A stretch of DNA of 64,000 bases, taken from assembly GCF_036855935.1 (NCBI RefSeq), contig NZ_JASPFK010000001.1, forward strand, positions 3,102,501 through 3,166,500, in the 5' to 3' direction. Shown one piece after another: positions 56,746 to 64,000 of the stretch. The notes below the pieces were generated by a model. It worked only from the letters and a program-made list of their open reading frames with translations, did not search any database and was not told where the DNA came from. The translations under genes and the position numbers were made by a program. The DNA is from Sphingomonas sp. LR60. GTDB lineage: Bacteria; Pseudomonadota; Alphaproteobacteria; Sphingomonadales; Sphingomonadaceae. Position 1 is the first letter of the stretch. The number at the start of each line of letters is the position of its first letter.

Positions 56746-57590
56746 TGGTTCTGCCCTCCGCCCTTCGACGGCACCACATCGGGGTCGGCCGGCTTCGGCT
56801 CGGCATCGCTTTCGGCACGCCCTGCGCCGGTCTCGGCGGTGCTGGTCGTGTCCTTCTTGGCGTAAGGCTGGCTCGGCGCCGGCGCGTCCTGCTTCGGCGT
56901 CTGGGTGGCGCCGGCCTTCTGCACTTCGGTCGCGGTCGCCGGGGTCTGCGCGCCCTTCGCCTCGGGCAGCTTCGCCTTCTCGTCGCCCGGCAGCACGTAT
57001 TCCGCCCCTTCCCAGGGGCTGGTGAAGTCGAAGGTGCGGAAGTCCTGCGCCAGCTTCACCGGCTCATAGACGACGCGCTTCTGCTCTTCGGAATAGCGCA
57101 GCTCGACGAACCCGGTCAGCGGGAAGTCCTTGCGGAACGGATGCCCGCGAAAGCCATAATCGGTCAGGATGCGGCGCAGGTCGCGGTTGCCCGAGAACAG
57201 CACGCCGTACATGTCGTAGACTTCGCGCTCCAGCCACCCCGCGACCGGCCAGATGTCGGTCACCGACGGCACCGGCGTATCCTCGGTCGCGCCGACATGG
57301 ACGTGCAGCCGGTGGTTACGCGTCAGCGACAACAGGCAATAGACGACTTCGAACCGCTCGGCGCGCCCCGGATAGTCGACGCCCGCAATCTCCATCAGCT
57401 GCTGATATTCGAGCCCGGGCGTATCGCGCAGGGCGGTCAGCGCGGCGACGAGGCCGTCGCGCGTGACGTGCAACTGCACCTCCCCCGCGATCTCGATCGC
57501 ATGAAGCAACGCGCCGCCGATCGCGGCACGCGCCGCGTCGATCGTCGCATCGTTGAGTTGCGCCGCATAGGCAGGAGCCGGTGCCCTCAC
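56742..57590 (-). CDS. nuoC: NADH-quinone oxidoreductase subunit C with long low-complexity tail
   Basis: 282 residues from GTG 57590, which overlaps the nuoB stop (GTGA). The 30-kDa domain (about 20-200) has the signature '[38 protein letters not shown]' region, i.e. 'EREVYDMYG' then '[12 protein letters not shown]'. After about residue 205 there is an ~80-residue Ala/Pro/Lys/Thr-rich tail ('[16 protein letters not shown]') that the standard family does not need. It ends in ATGA overlap with nuoD. Confidence 0.94.
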   Translation of the reverse strand: MRAPAPAYAAQLNDATIDAARAAIGGALLHAIEIAGEVQLHVTRDGLVAALTALRDTPGLEYQQLMEIAGVDYPGRAERFEVVYCLLSLTRNHRLHVHVGATEDTPVPSVTDIWPVAGWLEREVYDMYGVLFSGNRDLRRILTDYGFRGHPFRKDFPLTGFVELRYSEEQKRVVYEPVKLAQDFRTFDFTSPWEGAEYVLPGDEKAKLPEAKGAQTPATATEVQKAGATQTPKQDAPAPSQPYAKKDTTSTAETGAGRAESDAEPKPADPDVVPSKGGGQNQ

Positions 57591-58156
57591 CGTTCGATGC
57601 TCCCGGCGCGACGGATCTTCCGCTGCAACTGCATCACGCCGTACAACAGCGCCTCGGCGGTCGGCGGGCAGCCGGGGACATAGATGTCGACCGGCACCAC
57701 GCGATCGCAACCGCGTACGACACTGTAGCTATAGTGATAATAGCCGCCGCCATTGGCGCACGACCCCATCGAGATGACGTATTTCGGCTCCGACATCTGG
57801 TCGTAGACCTTGCGGAGCGCCGGCGCCATCTTGTTGCAGAGCGTGCCCGCGACGATCATCACGTCGGACTGGCGCGGCGATGCGCGCGGTGCGGCGCCGA
57901 ACCGCTCCATGTCGTAGCGCGGCATGTTGACGTGGATCATCTCGACCGCGCAGCACGCGAGCCCGAAGGTCATCCACCACAAAGAGCCGGTGCGCGCCCA
58001 TTGAAACAGGTCCTCCGTCGACGTGACGAGGAAGCCCTTGTCGTTCAACTCGCCGTTGAGGCCGTCGAAAAAGCCCTGGTCGGGCGCGATCACGCCATGA
58101 CCCGGCTCGGGATTGTTGACGAGCCCGATCGGCCCGGAGTGTGCTTCTACTCCCAC
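57587..58156 (-). CDS. nuoB: NADH-quinone oxidoreductase subunit B (cluster N2)
   Basis: 189-residue subunit carrying the terminal [4Fe-4S] cluster N2. Ligands are the tandem Cys in '[11 protein letters not shown]', Cys in '[12 protein letters not shown]' and Cys in '[13 protein letters not shown]'. I place the start at GTG 58156 overlapping the end of nuoA; an internal start is possible, because the first ~30 residues ('[18 protein letters not shown]') are less conserved. All cluster ligands are present. Confidence 0.95.
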   Translation of the reverse strand: MGVEAHSGPIGLVNNPEPGHGVIAPDQGFFDGLNGELNDKGFLVTSTEDLFQWARTGSLWWMTFGLACCAVEMIHVNMPRYDMERFGAAPRASPRQSDVMIVAGTLCNKMAPALRKVYDQMSEPKYVISMGSCANGGGYYHYSYSVVRGCDRVVPVDIYVPGCPPTAEALLYGVMQLQRKIRRAGSIER

Positions 58157-58521
58157 TCCAGCGCTCCCTTCTTCCACGCGTAGACAAGGCCGAGCGCGAG
58201 TTCGGCGATAAAGATCATCATCGAGATCCATGCGGTCCAGCCGAGCGAGAAAACGCTGACTGCCCAAGGATATAGGAACGCCGCTTCGAGATCGAAGATG
58301 ATGAACAGGATGGCGACCAGATAGAATCGCACGTCGAATTGCGAGCGGCTGTCCTCGAACGCGGGGAAACCGCATTCATATTCGGCCAGCTTTTCGGGCG
58401 TGGGTTTGGACGCGCCGGTCAGCTTGGCGACCGCCATCGGCAGGAACACGAATGCGCTCGACAGTGCGAGCGCCACCCCCAGGAACAGGAGGATCGGTAG
58501 GTATTGCGACAGATCGACCAC
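58147..58521 (-). CDS. nuoA: NADH-quinone oxidoreductase subunit A
   Basis: 124-residue three-helix subunit and first gene of the nuo operon. '[21 protein letters not shown]' is the conserved TM1-2 loop containing the Cys used in active/deactive studies of mitochondrial ND3. '[21 protein letters not shown]' is TM2 with conserved acidic residues. The last residues ('[11 protein letters not shown]') match the family end. The operon promoter should lie in 58522-58626; no clear boxes were identified. Confidence 0.95.
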   Translation of the reverse strand: MVDLSQYLPILLFLGVALALSSAFVFLPMAVAKLTGASKPTPEKLAEYECGFPAFEDSRSQFDVRFYLVAILFIIFDLEAAFLYPWAVSVFSLGWTAWISMMIFIAELALGLVYAWKKGALEWE

Positions 58522-58626
58522 TATGTCTCTCTCGCCTCTCTCGCAGGTGCGAACGGAACCGGCACGCTCTAGACCCCCGCCTCCGGAGGGGCAAGGCCGC
58601 GGGGAGTGAGAATGAATCGCAAGGAC

Positions 58627-59091
58627 CTACCAGTCGTTGCTGCGCTCGCGGCGTCCCTGCCATTCGTCGATCCTCCGCTGCGTCGCGGAGGAAAGGCTGG
58701 CAGGTAGCGCATCGAGCGGATGGAAGGCGGCCGCGACGAGTTCGCGACTATCCGCGACCGGCGTTTCATCGCTGCGCGCGGAGAACAGGAAGACCGTGTC
58801 CCGCCTGCCCTCGGTGCGCGATTCGTAGCGCGCGACCAGGGTCAGGTCCCGCGCGATGCACCCGGTTTCCTCGTGGAGTTCGCGGAGCGCTGCCGCAGCC
58901 GGCGCCTCGCCGCGTGCGATCCCGCCGCCGGGCAGCATGTGCAGATCGCTGCGCCCATAACCATGCCGAACCAGCAGCACGTCACCGGCGCGATCGAACA
59001 CCAGCAGTTTGACGCCACGCGTTCGCCAGCCGACCAGCGCCATCGCGCGACGACGCAGCCGGTAGGCGAGCGGCAAGAGCAGGTGCAGCAT
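58627..59091 (-). CDS. NUDIX hydrolase
   Basis: 154 residues. The Nudix box is complete: Gly-x5-Glu-x7-Arg-Glu-x-x-Glu-Glu in 'GGGIARGEAPAAAALREL', followed by 'HEETGC'. The N-terminal ~25 residues are hydrophobic/basic ('LHLLLPLAYRLRRRAMALVGW'), common in this subgroup and perhaps membrane-associating. Nudix enzymes cleave nucleoside diphosphates linked to another group; the substrate cannot be told from sequence. It is divergent from dcd with 111 bases between. Confidence 0.88.
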   Translation of the reverse strand: MLHLLLPLAYRLRRRAMALVGWRTRGVKLLVFDRAGDVLLVRHGYGRSDLHMLPGGGIARGEAPAAAALRELHEETGCIARDLTLVARYESRTEGRRDTVFLFSARSDETPVADSRELVAAAFHPLDALPASLSSATQRRIDEWQGRRERSNDW

Positions 59092-59202
59092 AGCCCGCCA
59101 CGATAACGGCCGTCACGATCTGCAACCAGTCGTGGAATGCTGCGGGCTTGCACCGCACGCGCTCAGCAGCGAAAGCGCTCCGCAGCCGAGGGGAAGTTCA
59201 TC

Positions 59203-59757
59203 ATGTCCGTCATGTCCGATCGCTGGATCCGCGAGCGCGCGCTCGCCGACGGGATGATCGAGCCGTTCGTCGAGTCGCAACGCCGCGACGGCTGCATCAG
59301 CTACGGCCTGTCGAGCTACGGCTATGACGCGCGCGTCGCCGACGAATTCAAGATTTTCACCAACGTCGACAATGCGCTGGTCGACCCGAAGGACTTCGCG
59401 GCCAACAGCTTCGTCGATCGCAAGACCGACGTCTGCATCATCCCGCCCAACAGCTTCGCACTGGCGCGGACGGTGGAATATTTCCGGGTGCCGCGGGACG
59501 TGCTGGTGATCTGCCTCGGCAAGTCGACCTATGCGCGCTGCGGAATCATCGTCAACGTCACCCCGCTCGAACCCGGCTGGGAGGGGCACGTGACGCTCGA
59601 ATTCTCGAACACGACCCCGCTGCCCGCCAAGATTTACGCCAACGAGGGCGCGTGTCAGTTCCTGTTCCTGTCGGGCAACGAACCCTGCGAGACCAGTTAC
59701 GCCGATCGCGCCGGCAAATATATGGGCCAACGCGGCGTCACCCTGCCGAGGCTATAA
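59203..59757 (+). CDS. dcd: dCTP deaminase
   Basis: 184-residue trimeric enzyme that converts dCTP to dUTP for thymidylate synthesis. Motifs are '[13 protein letters not shown]', '[14 protein letters not shown]', '[19 protein letters not shown]' and '[17 protein letters not shown]', with the catalytic Glu in the last. The start is ATG 59203 (GAGGGG upstream); ATG 59212 is the alternative. It is of usual length. There is no fused dUTPase motif, so it is the mono-functional type. Confidence 0.96.
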   Translation: MSVMSDRWIRERALADGMIEPFVESQRRDGCISYGLSSYGYDARVADEFKIFTNVDNALVDPKDFAANSFVDRKTDVCIIPPNSFALARTVEYFRVPRDVLVICLGKSTYARCGIIVNVTPLEPGWEGHVTLEFSNTTPLPAKIYANEGACQFLFLSGNEPCETSYADRAGKYMGQRGVTLPRL

Positions 59758-60485
59758 GGGCTGTTCCGATCCCGCCGGTCGGGCGATGCGGCACGTGCGC
59801 TCCTGTCGAAAATCGTTCGGAGGACGCGCGCCCGCTCGATTACGTCGGTCATTTGGTGAGTTCAGAGGCTTAAAGCGTCCACGCGCTTGCGACGGACTAG
59901 CGCCTGTCTACGATCACGGATCGCCCGCGTCTTCACGTCATCCCGGACTTGATCCGGGATCCCGCTTCTTCGTTCTGTCGACAAAAGCGGGGCCTCGGAT
60001 CAAGGCTTTCTTGAGCCAGTCGAAGGGACTGGGGTAACGATTAAGCGGTTGCTTGGCTCAAAACGTCGGCAGGCGCCACGAAAGTCCTGAATGTCGATCC
60101 GGCCTGGGAAGCGCTGATATCGTTCGCACCTGGTCCTGCCGTCGTCTCCTGCCGTCGTCCCGGGCTTGACCCGGGACCCCGCTTCGCACCGACAGACTAA
60201 GACGTCGATCAAACGCTGAAGCGCGGCCGAGCCCGCAGGCCAGCGGCCGGTAGCTGCCTCTAAGCACCACGCTCCGCTCGCATGTGGAAATGCACCTAGC
60301 AAATCCCAGCACGCCAAGAGCACGCGACCGCGCAGCAGATGCTGGACGGCAAGCCATCACGCAGCGCAAGCGAGCCTTCGGCAAAGCCCGCTAGCGAGTT
60401 TCACAACTCGAATCCTCGTTGCGTCACGCGTCGTCGATCGTGCCTCTGTCGCAACACAACAGTTGCTCGAAAGACACGCCAAGCC
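59758..60485. other. 728-base intergenic region with two dispersed repeats
   Basis: No convincing gene on either strand; open frames here are Arg/Ser-rich. It holds a CGTCATCCCGGACTTGATCC-type repeat at 59936-60005 and a CGTCCCGGGCTTGACCCGGG-type unit at 60153-60185, both members of the family at 18132. The stretch 60190-60480 shows lower structure and may be decayed sequence. Confidence 0.55.
59936..60005. repeat. Dispersed repeat (CCCGGACTTGATCCGGG family)
   Basis: CGTCATCCCGGACTTGATCC with the arm 'CCCGCTTCTT' and a degraded inverted partner 'AAAGCGGGGCCTCGGATCAAG', same family as 18132-18216. Confidence 0.7.
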
Positions 60486-60836
60486 TTATCGAGTCGCCAT
60501 CGCCGTCGTGAGCCGCATCATCCCAACGCGCGCCAGTTCATGCGAGGTGCGGACGCTTCCATCCGCCATGTCCAGTGCAACCGGCTCGCGGTCGAGGACG
60601 TCACCATACAACGCCCGCGCCTGCGCCTCGCGCCCAGTGCGCGCATAGACGGCGGCCAGATTGAGCATCAACTCAGGGCGATCGGGGAAGATCGCCCGCT
60701 CCGCGTCGATCGTCTGCTCCGCCTTCGCTAGGCTGCCGGCGGCGATTGCCTGATAACCGACTCGATCCTTTGCGACCGCCGGAGCCGCTGCCACCGTCAC
60801 CAGCGTCAGCGCTGCAATCGTCAGCTTGCTGTACAT
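60486..60836 (-). CDS. Secreted small TPR-like protein, hypothetical
   Basis: 116 residues with a Sec signal peptide (about 1-22, 'LVTVAAAPAVA'). The mature part has a helical repeat pattern typical of tetratricopeptide proteins: 'GSLAKAEQTIDAERAIFPD' and 'LMLNLAAVYARTGREAQARALY'. It is predicted periplasmic. Short proteins of this kind are frequent in sphingomonads and their partners are unknown. It is a single gene with its start about 185 bases from the exbD terminator. Confidence 0.72.
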   Translation of the reverse strand: MYSKLTIAALTLVTVAAAPAVAKDRVGYQAIAAGSLAKAEQTIDAERAIFPDRPELMLNLAAVYARTGREAQARALYGDVLDREPVALDMADGSVRTSHELARVGMMRLTTAMATR

Positions 60837-60961
60837 TTCACCCTCCTGTCTGCGTCCGCGAAGACGGTCGCGTTACGCTTTTGTGACAAGAAGGTGTCAC
60901 TTATTTGACATTCTGGCAAGAGGCTCCCGATCCGGGATGTTCAGATCTGACCCGCAGGAAC

Positions 60962-60990
60962 GAAAAAGGGCGGCCCCGCAGGACCGCCCC
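60962..60990 (-). terminator. Rho-independent terminator after tonB-exbBDD operon
   Basis: On the minus strand GGGCGGTCC-TGCG-GGGCCGCCC forms a 9-bp GC-rich stem with one wobble pair, followed by TTTTT. It lies 32 bases after the second exbD stop. Confidence 0.8.
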
Positions 60991-61021
60991 TCTTCGCTCG
61001 GAAAGCCGATCGTGCGCGCGA

Positions 61022-61450
61022 TCAGAAATCCTTGTAATATTGCTCGTTGCCGACGAAGCCGAGCTTCGTGACGTTTGACCGCTTGATGTCCGCCAGCGTC
61101 TGGTCGACGACATCGTAGCGCGTCGCCGGATCGGGCTGGAACTGCAGCTCCGGCTCCGGGCTCATCGCTGCCGATTGGTCGAGATACTGACGCAGCACCG
61201 TCGAATTGACCGGGGTGCCGTTCCAGGTGATCCCGCCCGCAGCGTCGATCGCGATCTTGTTCTTGATCGGATCAACCGGCGGCTTCTGCGCCTTCGGATC
61301 GTTGACCGGCAGGTCGACCTTCACCGCATGCGTCGGAACCGGAAGGGTGATGATGAACATGATGAGGAGCACGAGCATGACGTCGATCAACGGCGTCGTG
61401 TTCATTTCCATCATCGGCTCGCCGTCATCGCGGCCTGCACTCATTGCCAT
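61022..61450 (-). CDS. exbD: Biopolymer transport protein ExbD (second copy)
   Basis: 142 residues from ATG 61450 ('AMSAGRDDGEPMMEMNTTPLIDVMLVLL'-type opening). The single membrane helix starts with the conserved proton-carrying Asp in 'NTTPLIDVMLVLLIMF'. The periplasmic domain follows from about residue 50. The usual 'ADK' loop motif is less clear, and the C-terminus 'KLGFVGNEQYYKDF' is short. With ExbB it uses proton motive force to drive TonB. Second of two tandem exbD genes, 16 bases after the first. Confidence 0.92.
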   Translation of the reverse strand: MAMSAGRDDGEPMMEMNTTPLIDVMLVLLIMFIITLPVPTHAVKVDLPVNDPKAQKPPVDPIKNKIAIDAAGGITWNGTPVNSTVLRQYLDQSAAMSPEPELQFQPDPATRYDVVDQTLADIKRSNVTKLGFVGNEQYYKDF

Positions 61451-61466
61451 GTCAGCTACTCCTCGC

Positions 61467-61937
61467 TCAGGCGCCGCCGCCCTTGGGCTGCGAAATGAAC
61501 CCGACCTTGGCGAAGCCGGCCATCTGCATGTTGTAAATCGTCCCCGCCACGCAACGCCACGGCGTGCCGACGTCGGCGCGGACATGCGCCTCGGGCAGTT
61601 CGAGGTCGGGGTTGCCCGGGCCGCCCTGACGATCGATTTCGGTCTTCAGCTTGGCCACCGCGCGGTCCAGCAGTTCCTGATGGGTCACCGGGGTCACACC
61701 CCAATAGACCTGGCAGGCACCGTTGTTGCCCATGACCGACAGCGACACGTTCTCGGGCTTGGTCGTGGTCGGGTCGAAGACGACGCTGGGCAGCTTGATG
61801 CCCTTCACCGTCTGGATGGCGACCGGCACCGCGATCAGGAAGATGATGAGGAGCACCAGCATGACGTCCACGAGGGGCGTCGTGTTGATGTCCGACATCG
61901 GTTTTTCAGCGGAGTCACCGCCAACGCTCATCGCCAT
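61467..61937 (-). CDS. exbD: Biopolymer transport protein ExbD (first copy)
   Basis: 156 residues. 'DINTTPLVDVMLVLLIIFLIAV' contains the conserved membrane Asp. The periplasmic part ('GIKLPSVVFDPTTTKPENVSL') is longer than in the second copy and has one Cys in 'GACQVYWG'. Only about a third of residues appear shared with the second ExbD outside the helix, so the two are old paralogues rather than a recent duplication. The gene lies between exbB and the second exbD. Confidence 0.92.
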   Translation of the reverse strand: MAMSVGGDSAEKPMSDINTTPLVDVMLVLLIIFLIAVPVAIQTVKGIKLPSVVFDPTTTKPENVSLSVMGNNGACQVYWGVTPVTHQELLDRAVAKLKTEIDRQGGPGNPDLELPEAHVRADVGTPWRCVAGTIYNMQMAGFAKVGFISQPKGGGA

Positions 61938-62048
61938 CAGGCTATCCTATTCTCTCGTTCCGCCGCTCGATGCCGCCTGGCGGCACCGATGCGGCGGCAG
62001 GTGATCGACGGGGCCGCCAGAAGCGACGGCCCCGCTTATCCCTTCGCC

Positions 62049-62846
62049 TTACGGGCGGGTCTGCACGCCACCGGTCTGGCCGGCGGTCGTGGTCGCCGTG
62101 GTCGGCTTGACCGGCGCCTTGGCGGTGGCGGTCGTCGCGCCGATCGCCGGGCGAACCGCACCGTTCGAAGCGAGGAAGCCCAGCACGTCGTTCGAGAAGG
62201 CCGACAGGTCTTCCGCGATCGACTTGTTGCGACGCTGCAGCCAGTTGTACGCCAGCACCGCCGGAACGGCGACGACGAGGCCGAGTGCGGTCATGATGAG
62301 CGCCTCACCGACCGGGCCCGCGACCTTGTCGATCGAAGGATCGCCCGACGCGCCGATCTTGATCAGCGCGCGGTAGATGCCGACCACGGTACCGAACAGA
62401 CCGATGAACGGCGAGGTCGCGCCGACGGTCGCGAGGAACGCCAGACCACCGCCCAGCTTCGAGTTGATCGCGGCTTCCGAACGCGCCAGCGAACCGTGCA
62501 GCCAATCGTGCGCTTCGACCGGATCGGTCAGCTTCGAGTGCTGCTCCTGCGCGGCCAGGCCGTCATCGACCAGCTGCTTGTAGGCGGAGTTCTTCTCCAG
62601 CTTCGCCGAGCCTTCGCGCAGCGAGGTGCTGTTCCAGAAGTTCGACCGGACGCGCTTCGCCTGGTTGATGATCTTCTGCTGCTCGAACAGCTTCGAGAAG
62701 AGGATGTAGAAGGACACAACCGACATCACCACCAGGATGGTGAAAACCGACTGCGAGATGATGCCGCCTTCCTTCAGCGCCTGCTGCAGGCCGAACTGGT
62801 TCTCGGCTGCCGCGGTCCCACCCGCGGCGAGGATGTTGATGATCAT
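62049..62846 (-). CDS. exbB: Proton channel ExbB (MotA/TolQ/ExbB family)
   Basis: 265 residues with three membrane helices (about 33-55, 130-155 and 175-195). Key motifs are 'GLFGTVVGIYRALIKIG' and 'VGEALIMTALGLVVAVPAVLAYNWL', which line the channel. The first ~30 residues hold a signal-like hydrophobic part. A C-terminal Ala/Thr/Lys-rich tail ('KPTTATTTAGQTGGVQTRP') is specific to this lineage. It would form the ExbB5-ExbD2 motor with either ExbD. Confidence 0.93.
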   Translation of the reverse strand: MIINILAAGGTAAAENQFGLQQALKEGGIISQSVFTILVVMSVVSFYILFSKLFEQQKIINQAKRVRSNFWNSTSLREGSAKLEKNSAYKQLVDDGLAAQEQHSKLTDPVEAHDWLHGSLARSEAAINSKLGGGLAFLATVGATSPFIGLFGTVVGIYRALIKIGASGDPSIDKVAGPVGEALIMTALGLVVAVPAVLAYNWLQRRNKSIAEDLSAFSNDVLGFLASNGAVRPAIGATTATAKAPVKPTTATTTAGQTGGVQTRP

Positions 62847-62916
62847 TCGGTTTCTTCCTTAAGCCAGATAAGTTGTCGGCCGGCGATTGTGGTCCGCGCG
62901 GCCAGGGTCACGCGGA

Positions 62917-63591
62917 TCAATTTTGTGGCAGCACCCATCGCACCGGCAGCGTGTAGCTGGAGACGATCGGGTTACCGGTAGCATCCTGTGCCGGCGAGAA
63001 CCGCACGCGGCTCTTGGCGATACGGCAGGTCGCCTGGTCGAGCGCCGAAGAGTTGCTCGACGTGGTGACCACGCAATCGGTGACGCGCCCGTCAGTGCCC
63101 ACCGTCAGCTTCGCGACGACACGTCCCTGCTCTTCGGCGCGGATCGCCGAGGGTGGATAGTTGTCGGCACCGAAGAACTGGCCGGGGTTACCCTTCAGAC
63201 CGGCAGCCTTGCTGACCGCAGGCGGAGCCGGCGGAGCAGGCGGCGCAGGCGGAGCGGGCGGCGCGACGACTGCCGTCGGCACATAGACCGGAGGCGGGGT
63301 CGGCACCGTCGCGACCGTCACGGGCGGCGGGTTCGGATTGCGCACGATCGGCGGCGGCGACACCACCGGCGGCGGCGTCATCGGCGTATCGGGCGGCGGG
63401 GGCGGCGGCTCTTCCGGCGGCGGGGGCGGTGGCTCCTCGACGTCGAACGTGTTCAGCTTCTCGACCTGCTTCTTGACGAAATTCGTCGCGAGGCCGGTTA
63501 TGAAGGCATAGCCAAGAGCAACGTGGATCAATGCGACGATTACCAGCGCACCAACCTTGCCCCCGCTCATCTTCTGGTCAGAATAGGCCAT
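62917..63591 (-). CDS. tonB: TonB energy-transducing protein
   Basis: 224 residues. The N-terminal membrane helix is at about 12-34. A very Pro-rich periplasmic linker (about 53-130; runs of six Pro interrupted by Glu and Asp) spans the periplasm. The C-terminal domain (about 145-224; 'PPSAIRAEEQGRVVAKLTVG' and 'SSYTLPVRWVLPQ') contacts TonB boxes of outer-membrane receptors. It is the first gene of tonB-exbB-exbD-exbD, 70 bases before exbB. Sphingomonads have many TonB receptors, so this is likely a main energiser. Confidence 0.94.
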   Translation of the reverse strand: MAYSDQKMSGGKVGALVIVALIHVALGYAFITGLATNFVKKQVEKLNTFDVEEPPPPPPEEPPPPPPDTPMTPPPVVSPPPIVRNPNPPPVTVATVPTPPPVYVPTAVVAPPAPPAPPAPPAPPAVSKAAGLKGNPGQFFGADNYPPSAIRAEEQGRVVAKLTVGTDGRVTDCVVTTSSNSSALDQATCRIAKSRVRFSPAQDATGNPIVSSYTLPVRWVLPQN

Positions 63592-63816
63592 TCAGCAACG
63601 AAACTCCCTCATCCTGCGGCCCGTGGCGTGACCGGATCGAAACCCGGCCGGGTTGTTTACCTTTCCGTAGCGCCCAATAGGCTACCTACAGACACACAAG
63701 TCCTATCGCGCGCCTTTTGGGAGCGCAAACGCTTTGTCGGACGCAACAAACGTACAGCCGGACTGCGACGTTTTTATTTCTGTATCGTTTGTGTGCCCGC
63801 GTCTATCCCAAGCGGC
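63592..63816. promoter_or_regulatory. Divergent upstream region of tonB and the next gene
   Basis: 225 bases between divergent genes, AT-richer than the surroundings, with 'TTTTTATTTCTGTATCG' near 63770-63790. Both promoters should be here. I could not assign boxes with confidence. Confidence 0.4.
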
Positions 63817-64000
63817 ATGACCAAGCGCTTTTTTCCTGTCGTCCGCCGCCGCGCTGCTGACTCCCGCCATCGCGCCGGTATCCGTCCGCGCCCAGCAACC
63901 GCCTGTCGCCGCACCGGTTGCGCCATCGCTCGGCTATGCCGATCTCACCGATCTGGTGATCGCCAGCCCTCTGGTGGTCGACGCGACGATTCGCTCGGCC
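63817..64000 (+). CDS. Secreted protein, 3' end outside window, early frame break
   Basis: ATG 63817 begins 'TKRFF', and after the six-T run (63829-63834) the sensible frame is another one. It reads 'LSSAAALLTPAIAPVSVRAQ' (signal peptide) and then 'APSLGYADLTDLVIASPLVV'. Adding two T or removing one T joins the frames. The signal peptide and 'YADLTDLVIASPLV' pattern resemble a sphingomonad secreted protein of unknown function found near tonB-exbBD. The rest lies outside the window, so nothing more can be said. Confidence 0.6.
   Translation, partial: MTKRFFPVVRRRAADSRHRAGIRPRPATACRRTGCAIARLCRSHRSGDRQPSGGRRDDSLG

Noticed and set aside
60190..60480. Possible CRISPR or tandem repeat in the intergenic region
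   Set aside because: No regularly spaced direct repeats found; the region holds only dispersed palindromes and unremarkable sequence.

Overview
The window looks like a chromosomal segment of a GC-rich alphaproteobacterium, most likely a Sphingomonas-type sphingomonad. The evidence is the gene content (a TonB system with two ExbD proteins, DUF1467, DUF2147 and DUF418 proteins), the gene order (yfgM-bamB-der, yajC-secD-secF, nuoA-N followed by birA-coaX-rnj), and many dispersed palindromic repeats of the kind common in these genomes. This is inference from gene content; no rRNA is present.

Region 1 (1-13.5 kb) is accessory. It starts inside a phage tail-tip/host-specificity gene. A lysis block follows: a small one-helix protein, a membrane/coiled-coil protein, a GH24 endolysin with an N-terminal membrane region, and nested Rz/Rz1-type spanins. 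Then comes an unusual gene in which a tail-tube-like domain continues, after a frame break, into two Calx-beta domains, a lectin-like domain and an SGNH/sialate-esterase domain. A broken VOC-family gene, two small hypothetical genes, two related tyrosine integrases facing each other with a winged-helix gene between them, and tRNA-Tyr close the region. The second integrase lies directly against the 3' end of tRNA-Tyr, so that tRNA is the probable attachment site.

Region 2 (13.7-31.4 kb) is mostly housekeeping: rlmB, an adrenodoxin-type ferredoxin, an AlkA-like glycosylase, a degenerate GGDEF protein, mtnP, an Nramp transporter, ychF, a coupled set (periplasmic phosphodiesterase, ArsC-like protein, phospholipase D-like protein), purL, a DUF418 membrane protein, the bfd-bfr iron-storage pair, an Hpt protein and der.

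Region 3 (31.6-43.7 kb) holds bamB and yfgM, panB, a Crp/Fnr regulator with a coupled leader ORF, tRNA-Pro, yajC-secD-secF, three small conserved proteins, rnj, coaX and birA. Region 4 (43.7-58.5 kb) is a complete 14-gene nuo operon on the minus strand. Region 5 (58.6-64 kb) has a Nudix hydrolase, dcd, a repeat-rich stretch, a small TPR-like secreted protein, tonB-exbB-exbD-exbD, and the start of a secreted protein.

An important caveat applies throughout. At least eleven single-frame breaks occur, several in genes essential for growth (der twice, secD, nuoD, nuoL, rnj). Five of them sit on the same hexamer, GAGATC, and most others lie in short homopolymers or CG repeats. They look more like sequence or assembly errors than real mutations, so broken genes here should be read as probably intact in the organism, including the tail-tube/esterase gene.
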